A stretch of 64,000 nucleotides of DNA, from assembly GCF_000374125.1 (NCBI RefSeq), contig NZ_KB893637.1, positions 62,001 through 126,000 on the forward strand, in the 5' to 3' direction. The notes below the pieces were generated by a model. That model ran no database searches, was not told the DNA's origin, and was given only the letters and a program-made list of their open reading frames with translations. The position numbers and the translations under genes were made by a program. Origin of the DNA: Niabella aurantiaca DSM 17617 (lineage in GTDB: Bacteria > Bacteroidota > Bacteroidia > Chitinophagales > Chitinophagaceae). This document shows positions 32,989 to 40,229 of this stretch, piece after piece (within the stretch, counting starts at the first letter, position 1; each line of letters starts with the position of its first letter).

Positions 32989-33552
32989 ATGGACCTAAAT
33001 GAATTGAAATCGGGATGGCAAAGAACCGGGGGCTCATATAAAAGCGAAGCAGACCTGCAGCGAATGACCAGGATGATCAATCACCCCTCCGTAAAAAAAA
33101 TAAGAACCAAGCTGGTTGTTGAAATCATTGTCCTGCTATTTATCTTAGTGATCTACTATGATTGGTTTGATGGAGACAAAAAGCCCTTTTACGCAAACCT
33201 GGCGTTGATCGCAGGCTTATTGTTATATATTGCCAATGATGTGATCAGTTTTATTTTCCTATTAAAGCCTGTAAGGAAAGCGAATTTGAAAGACGGTGTT
33301 CAGGAGTACCTGATACGCGTAAAACGCCTGTCGGTTTTTTCTGTAATCATCGCCTTCCTGTACAGCATTTCTATCATTACCTTTTTTACATCAACTATAA
33401 ATTTTACAAAAGAGAAAGGACTCATACTGGCATTTAGCTCGGTGGTCATGTTTCAGCTGATCCTTTTATCCTTTAATGTGTGGAAGAAACGGATCAGGAA
33501 TTTGAAACGGCAGGTAGCCGACTTTGATATTGATGAAACCGCATCGTTTTGA
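32989..33552 (+). CDS. Four-helix membrane protein, possible partner of the sigma factor
   Basis: 187 residues. A short N-terminal cytoplasmic part (MDLNELKSGWQRTGGSYKSE) is followed by four hydrophobic segments: about 43-58, 69-90, 113-136 and 145-163. The rest is basic. No zinc-binding anti-sigma motif (HxxxCxxC) is present. It lies 5 bp after the sigma gene, so they are surely cotranscribed. That position is usual for anti-sigma factors, but the role here is inferred. Confidence 0.7.
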   Translation: MDLNELKSGWQRTGGSYKSEADLQRMTRMINHPSVKKIRTKLVVEIIVLLFILVIYYDWFDGDKKPFYANLALIAGLLLYIANDVISFIFLLKPVRKANLKDGVQEYLIRVKRLSVFSVIIAFLYSISIITFFTSTINFTKEKGLILAFSSVVMFQLILLSFNVWKKRIRNLKRQVADFDIDETASF

Positions 33553-33825
33553 TGACCCGGGAAACCCGGGGAGCCGCTTTGGGAATCGCTGTACAGGCAA
33601 AGGGACTGAATGCATATGCGCCCGGCTAATTTTGGCCGTCGGATAGCAGCAGGGCAACGCAGATCTTATTCGTAAACTGTGAAGGTTGTACAGGCCGGTA
33701 TATGGGCGCGCATGCGAAGGCCCGGATAGCATGACGATACGCTATAGATTGATTTTTGAGCTTCTTTTTATTGCAGGACAGAACCCGGAAATAGTTTAAT
33801 TTAGTTGCTTTTATAATCAGGAGTG

Positions 33826-34389
33826 ATGCAGCTTACACAGATATTGGACCAGGTACTGCCATTGCCGGAATCGTCGAGGGATAAGATCGTGCAGCGGGTT
33901 TATGAAACCAATTTTGCCAAAAATCTTCTGCTGATGAAGGCAGGAAGGGTTGAGCATTGCCTGTATTTTATCAAAAGCGGTATAGTAAGGGCCTATGCCG
34001 ATAAAGACGACCATGAAATTACATTCTGGTTCGGCAGCGAGGGAGCGACCATCGTGTCGATGAACAGTTATGTAGCCGGCAAACCCGGTTATGAGCACAT
34101 TGAATTGCTGGAACCCTGTGTGCTGTATGTACTGCGGGCGGAGGAGCTGCAACAGCTATACCGTGAAGACCTGCAGATCGCCAACTGGGGCCGGAAGTTT
34201 GCTGAAAAGGAGCTGATCAAAACGGAGGAGCGGCTGATCTCCCGGCAATTTAAAACCGCGGCACAGCGATATAGGGAGTTGATGGCCGATAGCCCCGCGC
34301 TGCTACAGCGGGTACCCCTGAGCCATATTGCCTCCTATCTGGGCATTACACAGGTAAGCCTGAGCAGGATCCGGTCGGAGATCCGCTGA
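33826..34389 (+). CDS. Crp/Fnr-family transcriptional regulator
   Basis: 187 residues. The cyclic-nucleotide-binding fold is seen as VYETNFAKNLLLMKAGRVEHCLYFIKSGIVRAYADKDDHEITFWFGSEGATIVSMNSYVAGKPG. The cAMP-contacting Arg/Ser pair of E. coli Crp is not obvious. The C-terminal helix-turn-helix is short (VPLSHIASYLGITQVSLSRIRSE). Such small Crp-like regulators are common in this phylum. A GTG at 33823 is directly before the ATG; the ATG is preferred. The SMR exporter gene follows after 73 bp and may be under its control (inference). Confidence 0.88.
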   Translation: MQLTQILDQVLPLPESSRDKIVQRVYETNFAKNLLLMKAGRVEHCLYFIKSGIVRAYADKDDHEITFWFGSEGATIVSMNSYVAGKPGYEHIELLEPCVLYVLRAEELQQLYREDLQIANWGRKFAEKELIKTEERLISRQFKTAAQRYRELMADSPALLQRVPLSHIASYLGITQVSLSRIRSEIR

Positions 34390-34462
34390 ACCGGGAGATT
34401 ATTTATCATTTGTAAAATTATATTTTCGTATTTCAATAGAATTTTGCCGGAAATTAAAAATT

Positions 34463-34792
34463 ATGAACTGGATTATTCTGATCATTGCGGGGTTGTTTGA
34501 AGTGGCCTTTACTTCCTGTTTGGGAAAGGCCAAAACGGCCACAGGTGCGGAAGTTTACTGGTGGTACGCAGGCTTCCTGGTTTCGATTACCGTTAGTATG
34601 CTGCTGCTGATGAAAGCCATCCAGGGACTGCCCATCGGAACGGCTTATGCCGTGTGGACAGGAATTGGCGCGGTGGGCGCGGCGCTGATGGGGATCCTGA
34701 TATTTAAAGAGCCGGCCACCTTCTGGCGATTGTTTTTCATTACGACCCTGATCGCTTCTATTGTCGGGTTGAAAGTGGTTTCACCACATTGA
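34463..34792 (+). CDS. Small multidrug resistance (SMR) exporter, SugE/Gdx-like
   Basis: 109 residues, four membrane helices. MNWIILIIAGLFEVAFTSCL carries the essential Glu in helix 1 (position 13). GLPIGTAYAVWTGIGAVGAALMG in helices 3-4 matches the SugE/Gdx branch, which exports guanidinium, more than EmrE-type drug pumps. The length is the family standard. SMR proteins work as antiparallel dimers, sometimes of two different paralogues; a decayed second copy is found at 36411-36494. No guanidine riboswitch is visible in the 73-bp leader. Confidence 0.92.
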   Translation: MNWIILIIAGLFEVAFTSCLGKAKTATGAEVYWWYAGFLVSITVSMLLLMKAIQGLPIGTAYAVWTGIGAVGAALMGILIFKEPATFWRLFFITTLIASIVGLKVVSPH

Positions 34793-34884
34793 CGAATAAC
34801 CGGAGCTGATCCGCCGGGCAGTGGGGGAGCAGGAGAACCGGCTTCTCTGCCATCTGCGTTCAGGTTAAATTATCTATATTCAAT

Positions 34885-35718
34885 ATGGAAAAAGAGCAGG
34901 CACTGATCAATGTTTACAAAAGGAAAGGGCGCCATTTTCAGCGGCCATTTTCATCACCCTTTTACCAGCTGGTAGTGTTTGAAGGGCAGGGCCGTTTTGA
35001 GGTAGACCTGACGGAATATATGTGTTCGGGAAAAACAGTGTTGTGCTTGGCACCCTATCAGCATTTCAAATGGAAGGGCGCCCCTTTAACAACGATGCAG
35101 CAGCTGGAGTTCCATGGTGATTTTTACTGTATCGAGTATCATAAAGAAGAAGTGGCCTGCAATGGATTGTTGTTTAATAATATCTACCTGGTGCCGCATG
35201 TGCGGCTGGCGCCGGCTGTATTTGACGAAGTAGGCACCGTGTTTTCAAAAATCGAGAAAGAGCAGCGGGTGGGTGCGGTATTTTCGGCGGCGGTGCTTAA
35301 GGCATACCTGCAACTGGTTTTGGCTTTGTGCAGTAAGGAGAAAAGGGCATTCCTGGATAAAAGAACTATGCAGATGCCGGTACCTGCGGGCGATCGTGAT
35401 TTTCAGCAGTTGCTGGAGCAGCATTACCTTACAGAGCGGACACCTGCTTTTTATGCAGCACAGCTTTCCCTGTCGGTTGATGCTTTTAGTAAAAAGATCC
35501 GCCGCCGGTTTGGGAAAACACCGTCGCAACTGATCCAGGACCGGGTGATCCTTGAGGCAAAAAAACTGCTGCACCTCACCCGCAGATCTGTTAAGGAAAT
35601 AGCCGCTCAACTGGAATTTGACGATGTATTTTACTTCAGCCGGTATTTTAAAAAATATACGGGGTGTGCACCCACCTACTTCAGGGAACAAACGGGTATT
35701 TCCATTGTGGCAAAATAA
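34885..35718 (+). CDS. AraC-family transcriptional regulator
   Basis: 277 residues. The N-terminal half (to about 150) is a cupin-like sensor (RPFSSPFYQLVVFEGQGRFEVDL). The C-terminal DNA-binding half has LSLSVDAFSKKIRRRFGKTPSQLI and the second helix-turn-helix RRSVKEIAAQLEFDDVFYFSRYFKKYTGCAPTYFR. It lies between the SMR gene and the DUF417 gene, both on the same strand, with 92 and 79 bp gaps, and may regulate either. In E. coli an AraC-type regulator (RclR) controls a DUF417 protein (RclC), so the pairing fits that theme (inference). Confidence 0.92.
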   Translation: MEKEQALINVYKRKGRHFQRPFSSPFYQLVVFEGQGRFEVDLTEYMCSGKTVLCLAPYQHFKWKGAPLTTMQQLEFHGDFYCIEYHKEEVACNGLLFNNIYLVPHVRLAPAVFDEVGTVFSKIEKEQRVGAVFSAAVLKAYLQLVLALCSKEKRAFLDKRTMQMPVPAGDRDFQQLLEQHYLTERTPAFYAAQLSLSVDAFSKKIRRRFGKTPSQLIQDRVILEAKKLLHLTRRSVKEIAAQLEFDDVFYFSRYFKKYTGCAPTYFREQTGISIVAK

Positions 35719-35766
35719 TCTATAGGAAAGCCGGGTTTGTCCATGTTCCGGGCTGCGCGGATGTTC

Positions 35767-35774
35767 TATTTTTG
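35767..35774 (+). promoter_or_regulatory. Putative -7 box (TATTTTTG) of the DUF417 gene
   Basis: An exact TAnnTTTG, 23 bp before the start codon. A small hairpin TGGT-ATAAAA-ACCA lies between box and start. The best -33 TTTG is 27 nt away, longer than usual. Confidence 0.45.
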
Positions 35775-35797
35775 AATGGTATAAAAACCATAGGAAT

Positions 35798-36373
35798 ATG
35801 AACCGGTTCCTTCTTTTTTTGGTCCGAAGCCGTACCTGGTTGGTACATGGGATGCGGATCGCTATATTTATTGTGATGGCCTGGATCGGGGGGCTTAAAG
35901 CGCTTTCCTATGAAGCGGATGGCATTGTTCCGTTTGTGGCCAACAGCCCGCTTATGCGCTTTTTTTATAATAAGCCCGCGGAATATAAGGAGCACAAGAA
36001 TCCCGAAGGTAAAGTGGTGCACAAAAATATTGAATGGCACCGGGCAAATGGGACCTATACTTTCTCCTACGGGCTGGGTGCGGTTATTGTACTCATCGGA
36101 TTTTTGACCCTCGCCGGGATCTGGTTGCCCCGGACCGGTGTTGCAGGCGGATTGCTCACTTTTGGGATGTCGCTGGTAACGCTCTCATTTCTGATAACGA
36201 CTCCCGAGGTCTATGTGCCGGCGTTGGGCGGAGACGGGCCAACGCCGCAGCATGGTTTCCCTTATTTGTCCGGAGCCGGGCGGCTGGTGCTCAAAGACAT
36301 CATCATGATGGCAGGGGGGCTTATTGTTGCGGCGGAGGCGGCAGAACGGGTATTAAAGCGGAAGGGGTCCTGA
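35798..36373 (+). CDS. DUF417 (YkgB/RclC-like) membrane protein
   Basis: 191 residues with four hydrophobic segments. The first half holds RIAIFIVMAWIGGLKALSYEADGIVPFVANSPLM, the recognisable DUF417 start. Later are YGLGAVIVLIGFLTLAGIW and GGLLTFGMSLVTLSFLITTPEVYVP, then GRLVLKDIIMMAGGLIVA. In E. coli the family member RclC belongs to the reactive-chlorine regulon. The AraC regulator next to it makes a similar stress role possible here, but this is inferred. An exact TAnnTTTG box precedes it. Confidence 0.85.
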   Translation: MNRFLLFLVRSRTWLVHGMRIAIFIVMAWIGGLKALSYEADGIVPFVANSPLMRFFYNKPAEYKEHKNPEGKVVHKNIEWHRANGTYTFSYGLGAVIVLIGFLTLAGIWLPRTGVAGGLLTFGMSLVTLSFLITTPEVYVPALGGDGPTPQHGFPYLSGAGRLVLKDIIMMAGGLIVAAEAAERVLKRKGS

Positions 36374-36410
36374 ATGCGGCGGGACTCCTTTTGCCGGAAC
36401 CTGGGCCAAC

Positions 36411-36494
36411 CCGGGAAACGAAAAATAGGAACTGGATTATCTGATCCATGCGGGATCCTGGTGTTTAAAGAGCCCGCTACCTCCTGGAGATGAT
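36411..36494 (+). pseudogene. Remnant of a second SMR exporter gene, internally deleted
   Basis: The DNA around 36411-36452 aligns with the leader and first codons of the SMR gene at 34463 (shared word GAACTGGATTAT), but the ATG has become an AGG-like sequence and single bases are lost. It then jumps at GCGGG to DNA matching the late part of the gene (34689-34730): GGGATCCTGGTGTTTAAAGA, followed by AGCCCGCTACC and TCCTGGAGATGA. Most differences from the intact copy are synonymous or conservative, so this was a diverged functional paralogue before about 200 bp were deleted and the frame broke. Confidence 0.75.
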
Positions 36495-36535
36495 CTATGG
36501 TATAAAAATAATACCTCAAAATATTCCTGTAAAGC

Positions 36536-37687
36536 CTACCGCCACGCATTATCGTAGGCCTTGCCCGCTATTGCCATTGGATCCCCGATATCGGTTTGGA
36601 TAGAATTGGTATGCCATGCTATCTGCACATTGTTGGGGAAGTGCATGATTACGGTAAAAATACCACGCTTTTGGTCATCATACCAGTAGCCGTTTTTCCA
36701 GTAATAATCACCCCTTTCGCCGGAAACAAAGCCATCGTACCCCATGAGCAGATCCTTCATCTTTTCCAGCATCAGGCCCGATACATATTTTCCGGCCTCG
36801 GCCGTCAGCAGCACCTGCGCCATCTCGGGAGCGTTGATGAACCAGCCTCCTGCACCGGCATCCTTGTAGGTAGTATAAGCCATGATGCCCGGGAGCGAGG
36901 GTTTGGAATAATTATAATACATCGTCATCTGGCGGTCGGGAGCGGCTTCGCTGATGGTGCCGTTGGCGTTCCAGGGGCCAATATTGATCTTCTGCCAGTC
37001 CGGCAGCCCGGCTACTTTAAAGATCTTTTCGCGTACATAATCACGATGGGCCTGCGATACCGCCTCATCGGCCTGCTCATCGGTCATGTTCGCATAATTT
37101 TCCCGGCCGTTTACCACGCATGGAATCAAAACACGGCATAGAAGATAATTGACGTTGTCATATTTCTTCTTGGTAAGATAACCGAAGCCCGTAGTGGGTG
37201 TTTTCAGCGTTTTGCGCAGCGAAGCATAGTCGTTGCCGAAGTAGGTAAGACCCGCTTTATGCGTAAGCATGTCCATCACCGTTATCTTCCGGTTTTCTGC
37301 GGCAATATCCCATGATGAAGGCAGAAGGTCTGCAAGGTAAGCGTACTCATCAAGATCTTTTGCTTCCAGTGCGCCCAGGAGCGCCAGCGCCGAGATGGTC
37401 TTGCTGCAGCTGCCTATGGCCTGGCGGGTGGTGTAGGTGTACTTTATTTTGGTGTTATTCGTACTGAGGCGTGCATAACCGCCCGCGTCATATTGAACAA
37501 TCTTCCCGTTCTGGGAAATGGCGAAGGACCAGCCGACCGTTTTTTCATTGAGGCTTTCCCGCATATTCTTCGCAAAAAGCGCGGCATCAAACCCTTTGTT
37601 CACAATACTACCGGGCTTTTTGCATGCTGTGAAGATCATTGTGACAAGTCCCAGGGCGACCCAGGAGTTTTTTAGGACATTTTTCAT
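36536..37687 (-). CDS. Serine hydrolase, beta-lactamase class C fold, lipoprotein
   Basis: 383 residues. The signal peptide carries a lipobox (TACKK). The active-site motif SxxK is SCSK (about 94-97, in IGSCSKTISALALLG) and the YxN motif is YDN (in KKKYDNVNYLL, about 182). This is the fold of class C beta-lactamases, EstB esterases and DD-peptidases; substrate specificity cannot be read off. WSFAISQNGKIVQYDAGGYA is the typical N-terminal strand pair of the family. No transporter or regulator is attached. It reads toward the SMR remnant. Confidence 0.88.
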   Translation of the reverse strand: MKNVLKNSWVALGLVTMIFTACKKPGSIVNKGFDAALFAKNMRESLNEKTVGWSFAISQNGKIVQYDAGGYARLSTNNTKIKYTYTTRQAIGSCSKTISALALLGALEAKDLDEYAYLADLLPSSWDIAAENRKITVMDMLTHKAGLTYFGNDYASLRKTLKTPTTGFGYLTKKKYDNVNYLLCRVLIPCVVNGRENYANMTDEQADEAVSQAHRDYVREKIFKVAGLPDWQKINIGPWNANGTISEAAPDRQMTMYYNYSKPSLPGIMAYTTYKDAGAGGWFINAPEMAQVLLTAEAGKYVSGLMLEKMKDLLMGYDGFVSGERGDYYWKNGYWYDDQKRGIFTVIMHFPNNVQIAWHTNSIQTDIGDPMAIAGKAYDNAWR

Positions 37688-38125
37688 TTTTTCTGATTTT
37701 TAAAGTTTAGTCCTGTAAAGATGTATTGCCGGAAGAAGATTCAGCCGGTGGAATTAACAAAGAGCGCTTCCGGATTAACGAAACAGAATGTTGATGCCCT
37801 ATTGCTTCAAATCAGCGTTCGATTGAGACCACATAGGAGCACAGGTATAAACCGTAGCATAAAAGGAGCGTATTGAATATATAGCACCGAGGCATGGCTT
37901 CAGGCTGTGTGGAATTTATTTGGAGATCCATATTCTTCACATAAAAGCTGCGTGACAATGACAAGCCACCCCGCTTAACCAGCTTGTCTGTTTTATTAAC
38001 CCAAACAGCCGTTCCGTTAAAGCCCGTCAGTAACAGCGGTACACCGCTATAATTTGCATCCATTCTTTAACAGGGGATCATCGAAAAACGGTGTTCCCGG
38101 ATAAATAAAACTATAAAATCCTCAA
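37688..38125. other. Intergenic region between two outward-reading genes
   Basis: About 440 bp. An 83-codon minus-strand frame lies at 37812-38063. It has no recognised domain, but its end is hydrophobic; I do not count it as a gene. No clear promoter boxes are seen for either neighbour. Confidence 0.4.
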
Positions 38126-38527
38126 ATGATGATCTTTAAAAAACGACTATTCATAACACTGAGTTTTGTGTTGATTGCTGCAGCCATATCTTGCAAAAAG
38201 GATCATGTTACTTCCCATGATGCTCTTGCCAACAGTACCTGGTCCGGAACATTTATTGTTAAGAACAACGGGCCCGATCCGCTTGCCATTAAGTTTAGCG
38301 AAAACAAAAATGTAACGTTGTTCTTTGGCGATTTGACTGCACCTGCTGAGCACCAGTGTAAAGGCAGTTATACCCTTGCTAACAATAAGTTGGTATTCAG
38401 CGTAACAGATTATTATAATGAAAAGATGTCGTTCACGGGCACCCAGACCAATAATACGATTACCGGCACATGGGGACACGGAGATGCAGATAATGGTGGC
38501 GGTTCTTTTAATCTTGCCAAACAATAG
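38126..38527 (+). CDS. Small lipoprotein with lipocalin-like beta fold
   Basis: 133 residues. The signal peptide ends in a lipobox (AAISC, Cys about 23). The mature part is a run of beta strands (STWSGTFIVKNNGPDPLAIKF, NVTLFFGDL, GSYTLANNKLVFSVTDYY, FTGTQTNNTITGTWGHG) in the style of lipocalin-like or avidin-like Bacteroidota proteins, with the small W-x-G motif near the start of the fold. A ligand cannot be predicted. Two ATGs in tandem allow a start at 38126 or 38129. A clear terminator follows. Confidence 0.78.
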   Translation: MMIFKKRLFITLSFVLIAAAISCKKDHVTSHDALANSTWSGTFIVKNNGPDPLAIKFSENKNVTLFFGDLTAPAEHQCKGSYTLANNKLVFSVTDYYNEKMSFTGTQTNNTITGTWGHGDADNGGGSFNLAKQ

Positions 38528-38580
38528 AACGGAAGCAACCCCGGATCTTCATATTTCTTATTGGAAGGTTGCCGGAATAG

Positions 38581-38615
38581 AAAAGAGGCTGCCTTGCTTT
38601 AAGACGGCCTCTTTT
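38581..38615 (+). terminator. Rho-independent terminator
   Basis: AAAAGAGGC (38581-38589) and GCCTCTTTT (38607-38615) form a perfect 9-bp stem with a 17-nt loop, 53 bp downstream of the small lipoprotein gene. Confidence 0.8.
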
Positions 38616-38633
38616 GGGTATTGGAGTAGTGGG

Positions 38634-38690
38634 GAGTTGTTAGTGAGATGTTATTAGTGAAAAGTTGCTGGTGAGGAGTTATTAGTGAGG
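38634..38690 (+). repeat. Degenerate tandem repeat (about 14-bp unit, four copies)
   Basis: Units AGTTGTTAGTGAGA, TGTTATTAGTGAAA, AGTTGCTGGTGAGG and AGTTATTAGTGAGG lie end to end. A reverse-oriented fragment (ACTCTTCACTAAAAAC) appears near 38771. No coding sense. Confidence 0.6.
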
Positions 38691-38799
38691 TGTGAGGGTT
38701 CACTGTCGATGATGCCGGCAGGAGCAGTCCGATTGTAGCCTGTCTGTTGGCAACATTTCGCCATTCATTAAAAACTCTTCACTAAAAACGGTTCATGAT

Positions 38800-39471
38800 C
38801 TATTTCTTCGCGGCTTTCAGGTTAAACCCGATTTCCACATCCTTGCTGATCATCCAGTTCTCCGGGCTGCCATCCGTTTTGTAGCTGATCCCCCACGCGC
38901 TCCGGTCGATAGTGAATTTTGCATTTGCATTTACCTCACTGTCTGTAATGATGACCTGCGCCGGGAATGTGATGTTCAGAGTGCTGTCCTTTAAGGTCAG
39001 GTTACCACTGATCAGGTTCGTTGCGCCGGGTAACAGGCTTTTTTGCTGTGTGCTGTCGTAAGGAGCCACTTTCGTGATCTCAAATTTTGCAGTCGGGTAT
39101 TGGGCCACATTAAAAAAGTCAGCGCTTTTCAGGTGTGCTTCCAGATCAGCCGCTTTTTTGTCGGGCTCTGTAACCGATGCAGTGTCTACTTTTAAACCAC
39201 CCACGTTTATGATAAAGCTGCCGGCCGTAATGGCGCCGTTCTCAACGGAAAGAGAACCGTCGTTTACGCTGATGATGCCAAAGCGCGGGGCAAAGCCACC
39301 TTTGTGCGTAGCACGCCAGTCAACTGTGGTGGTAACGGTATCAATGGCATAGGTGTTGCCGGTAGCCGCAGCGGCTTCTTGTTTTCCTTCGGTTTTGGCC
39401 TGGTCGCTCGAGGCGCCTCCGCAGGCAGCCAATGCTACAGCCAGGACGAAGATCGGGATTGTTTGTTTCAT
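38800..39471 (-). CDS. YceI-family lipoprotein
   Basis: 223 residues. The signal peptide ends in a lipobox (LAAC, Cys 17) and a short Ala/Glu/Lys-rich linker follows. Residues about 42-223 are a YceI-like lipocalin fold: YAIDTVTTTVDWRATHKGGFAPRFGIISVNDGSLSVENG, then LEAHLKSADFFNVAQYPTAKFEITK, which is the family signature (FFdv..yPtatF). YceI proteins bind polyisoprenoid lipids in the periplasm. It lies beside the copper gene cluster on the same strand but has its own promoter box, so it is probably separate. Confidence 0.92.
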   Translation of the reverse strand: MKQTIPIFVLAVALAACGGASSDQAKTEGKQEAAAATGNTYAIDTVTTTVDWRATHKGGFAPRFGIISVNDGSLSVENGAITAGSFIINVGGLKVDTASVTEPDKKAADLEAHLKSADFFNVAQYPTAKFEITKVAPYDSTQQKSLLPGATNLISGNLTLKDSTLNITFPAQVIITDSEVNANAKFTIDRSAWGISYKTDGSPENWMISKDVEIGFNLKAAKK

Positions 39472-39499
39472 ATTTAGTTATTGTTTTAAGAATTGCGCG

Positions 39500-39507
39500 C
39501 AAAATTA
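39500..39507 (-). promoter_or_regulatory. Putative -7 box (TAATTTTG) of the YceI gene
   Basis: On the minus strand TAATTTTG fits TAnnTTTG. It lies 29-36 bp before the start at 39471. No good -33 element is seen. Confidence 0.5.
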
Positions 39508-39595
39508 AAAGGATCGGCCGAAAAACGATGTTTAAACAATAAATATGGCAATTCCATAACAATTCATCGTTTGCCGGATAATGATCCGCAAAAAA

Positions 39596-40027
39596 TTATT
39601 GATCCTGCGCAAGTTTTTTGTATGTCTCCGCGCTTTCAAAATAAGAAACCTCACCATTGTTGCCCGTGATCACGATGTATGCTGAAGCTTTATTCACCGG
39701 CTTCCCCGTGGCGGGATCTGTTGCCTTTCGTACGGAAGCATCTTTCGGGATCCGGTCTTTACACATTTCGCAGCAACCATAATATGTACTGCCGTTAAAA
39801 GGGACGGCGATCTGTTGTTTGCCCATATAGGCATCATTGACCATACATACGAGGTTGGCGGGAATGGCATCTCCTTTTTTATAGGGAGCTGTTTCCGGTT
39901 GCAATGCTGCTGTTACTGCTGTCCGGGCGGGTGCTGCCGTTGTTTCCTGTTTGGGGGCCGGGCTGCTACAGGCGGTCAAAAAAACAGCGCCGCAAATGAT
40001 GAAGCTGGCTCTTATAAATTGATTCAT
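39596..40027 (-). CDS. TRASH-like metal-binding lipoprotein
   Basis: 143 residues. The signal peptide ends in a lipobox (LTACS). The mature part has a low-complexity linker and then LVCMVNDAYMGKQQIAVPF, followed by YYGCCEMCKDRIP. The Cys pattern C...CC-x-x-C (one Cys about 61, then about 85, 86 and 89) resembles TRASH/YHS-type metal-binding domains found in copper and other metal sensors. It probably holds a soft metal in the periplasm. It is the last gene of the copper cluster direction, but a 200-bp gap and a repeat block separate it from the oxidase gene, so it may have its own promoter. Confidence 0.8.
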   Translation of the reverse strand: MNQFIRASFIICGAVFLTACSSPAPKQETTAAPARTAVTAALQPETAPYKKGDAIPANLVCMVNDAYMGKQQIAVPFNGSTYYGCCEMCKDRIPKDASVRKATDPATGKPVNKASAYIVITGNNGEVSYFESAETYKKLAQDQ

Positions 40028-40120
40028 TTTTTATTGATTTTTGATTATTTGAATGATGTGGATGGTTGTACCTGATGCTTATTGCAACGACTGCAAGGCG
40101 CATAACGGCGATCGTTGTGC

Positions 40121-40225
40121 TCACAGATTACTCAGACTGTTACAGAAATTGAATGATGTTGATCACTGTATTATCTGTGAGAATCAGAGGAATCTGTGAA
40201 CAACTATTCTGTATCTGTGTTATCT
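40121..40225. repeat. ATCTGTG-rich repeat block between oxidase and TRASH genes
   Basis: ATCTGTGA occurs at 40173-40180 and 40192-40199, ATCTGTGT at 40213-40220, and the inverse TCACAGAT at 40121-40128. The inverted copy can pair with each of the direct copies, giving alternative stems. It lies just downstream of the multicopper oxidase stop codon. Confidence 0.55.
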
Positions 40226-40229
40226 GATA

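Noticed and set aside
34390-34462. Guanidine riboswitch upstream of the SugE/Gdx-like gene
   Set aside because: The 73-bp leader is A/T-rich and lacks the ACGR/ACGG-type hairpin loops expected of guanidine-II or the conserved core of guanidine-I.
37812-38063. 83-codon minus-strand frame
   Set aside because: No recognised domain, no start signals; kept only as a remark in the intergenic entry.
38634-38690. Tandem repeat considered as a CRISPR array
   Set aside because: Units are about 14 bp, degenerate, without spacers, and there are no cas genes.
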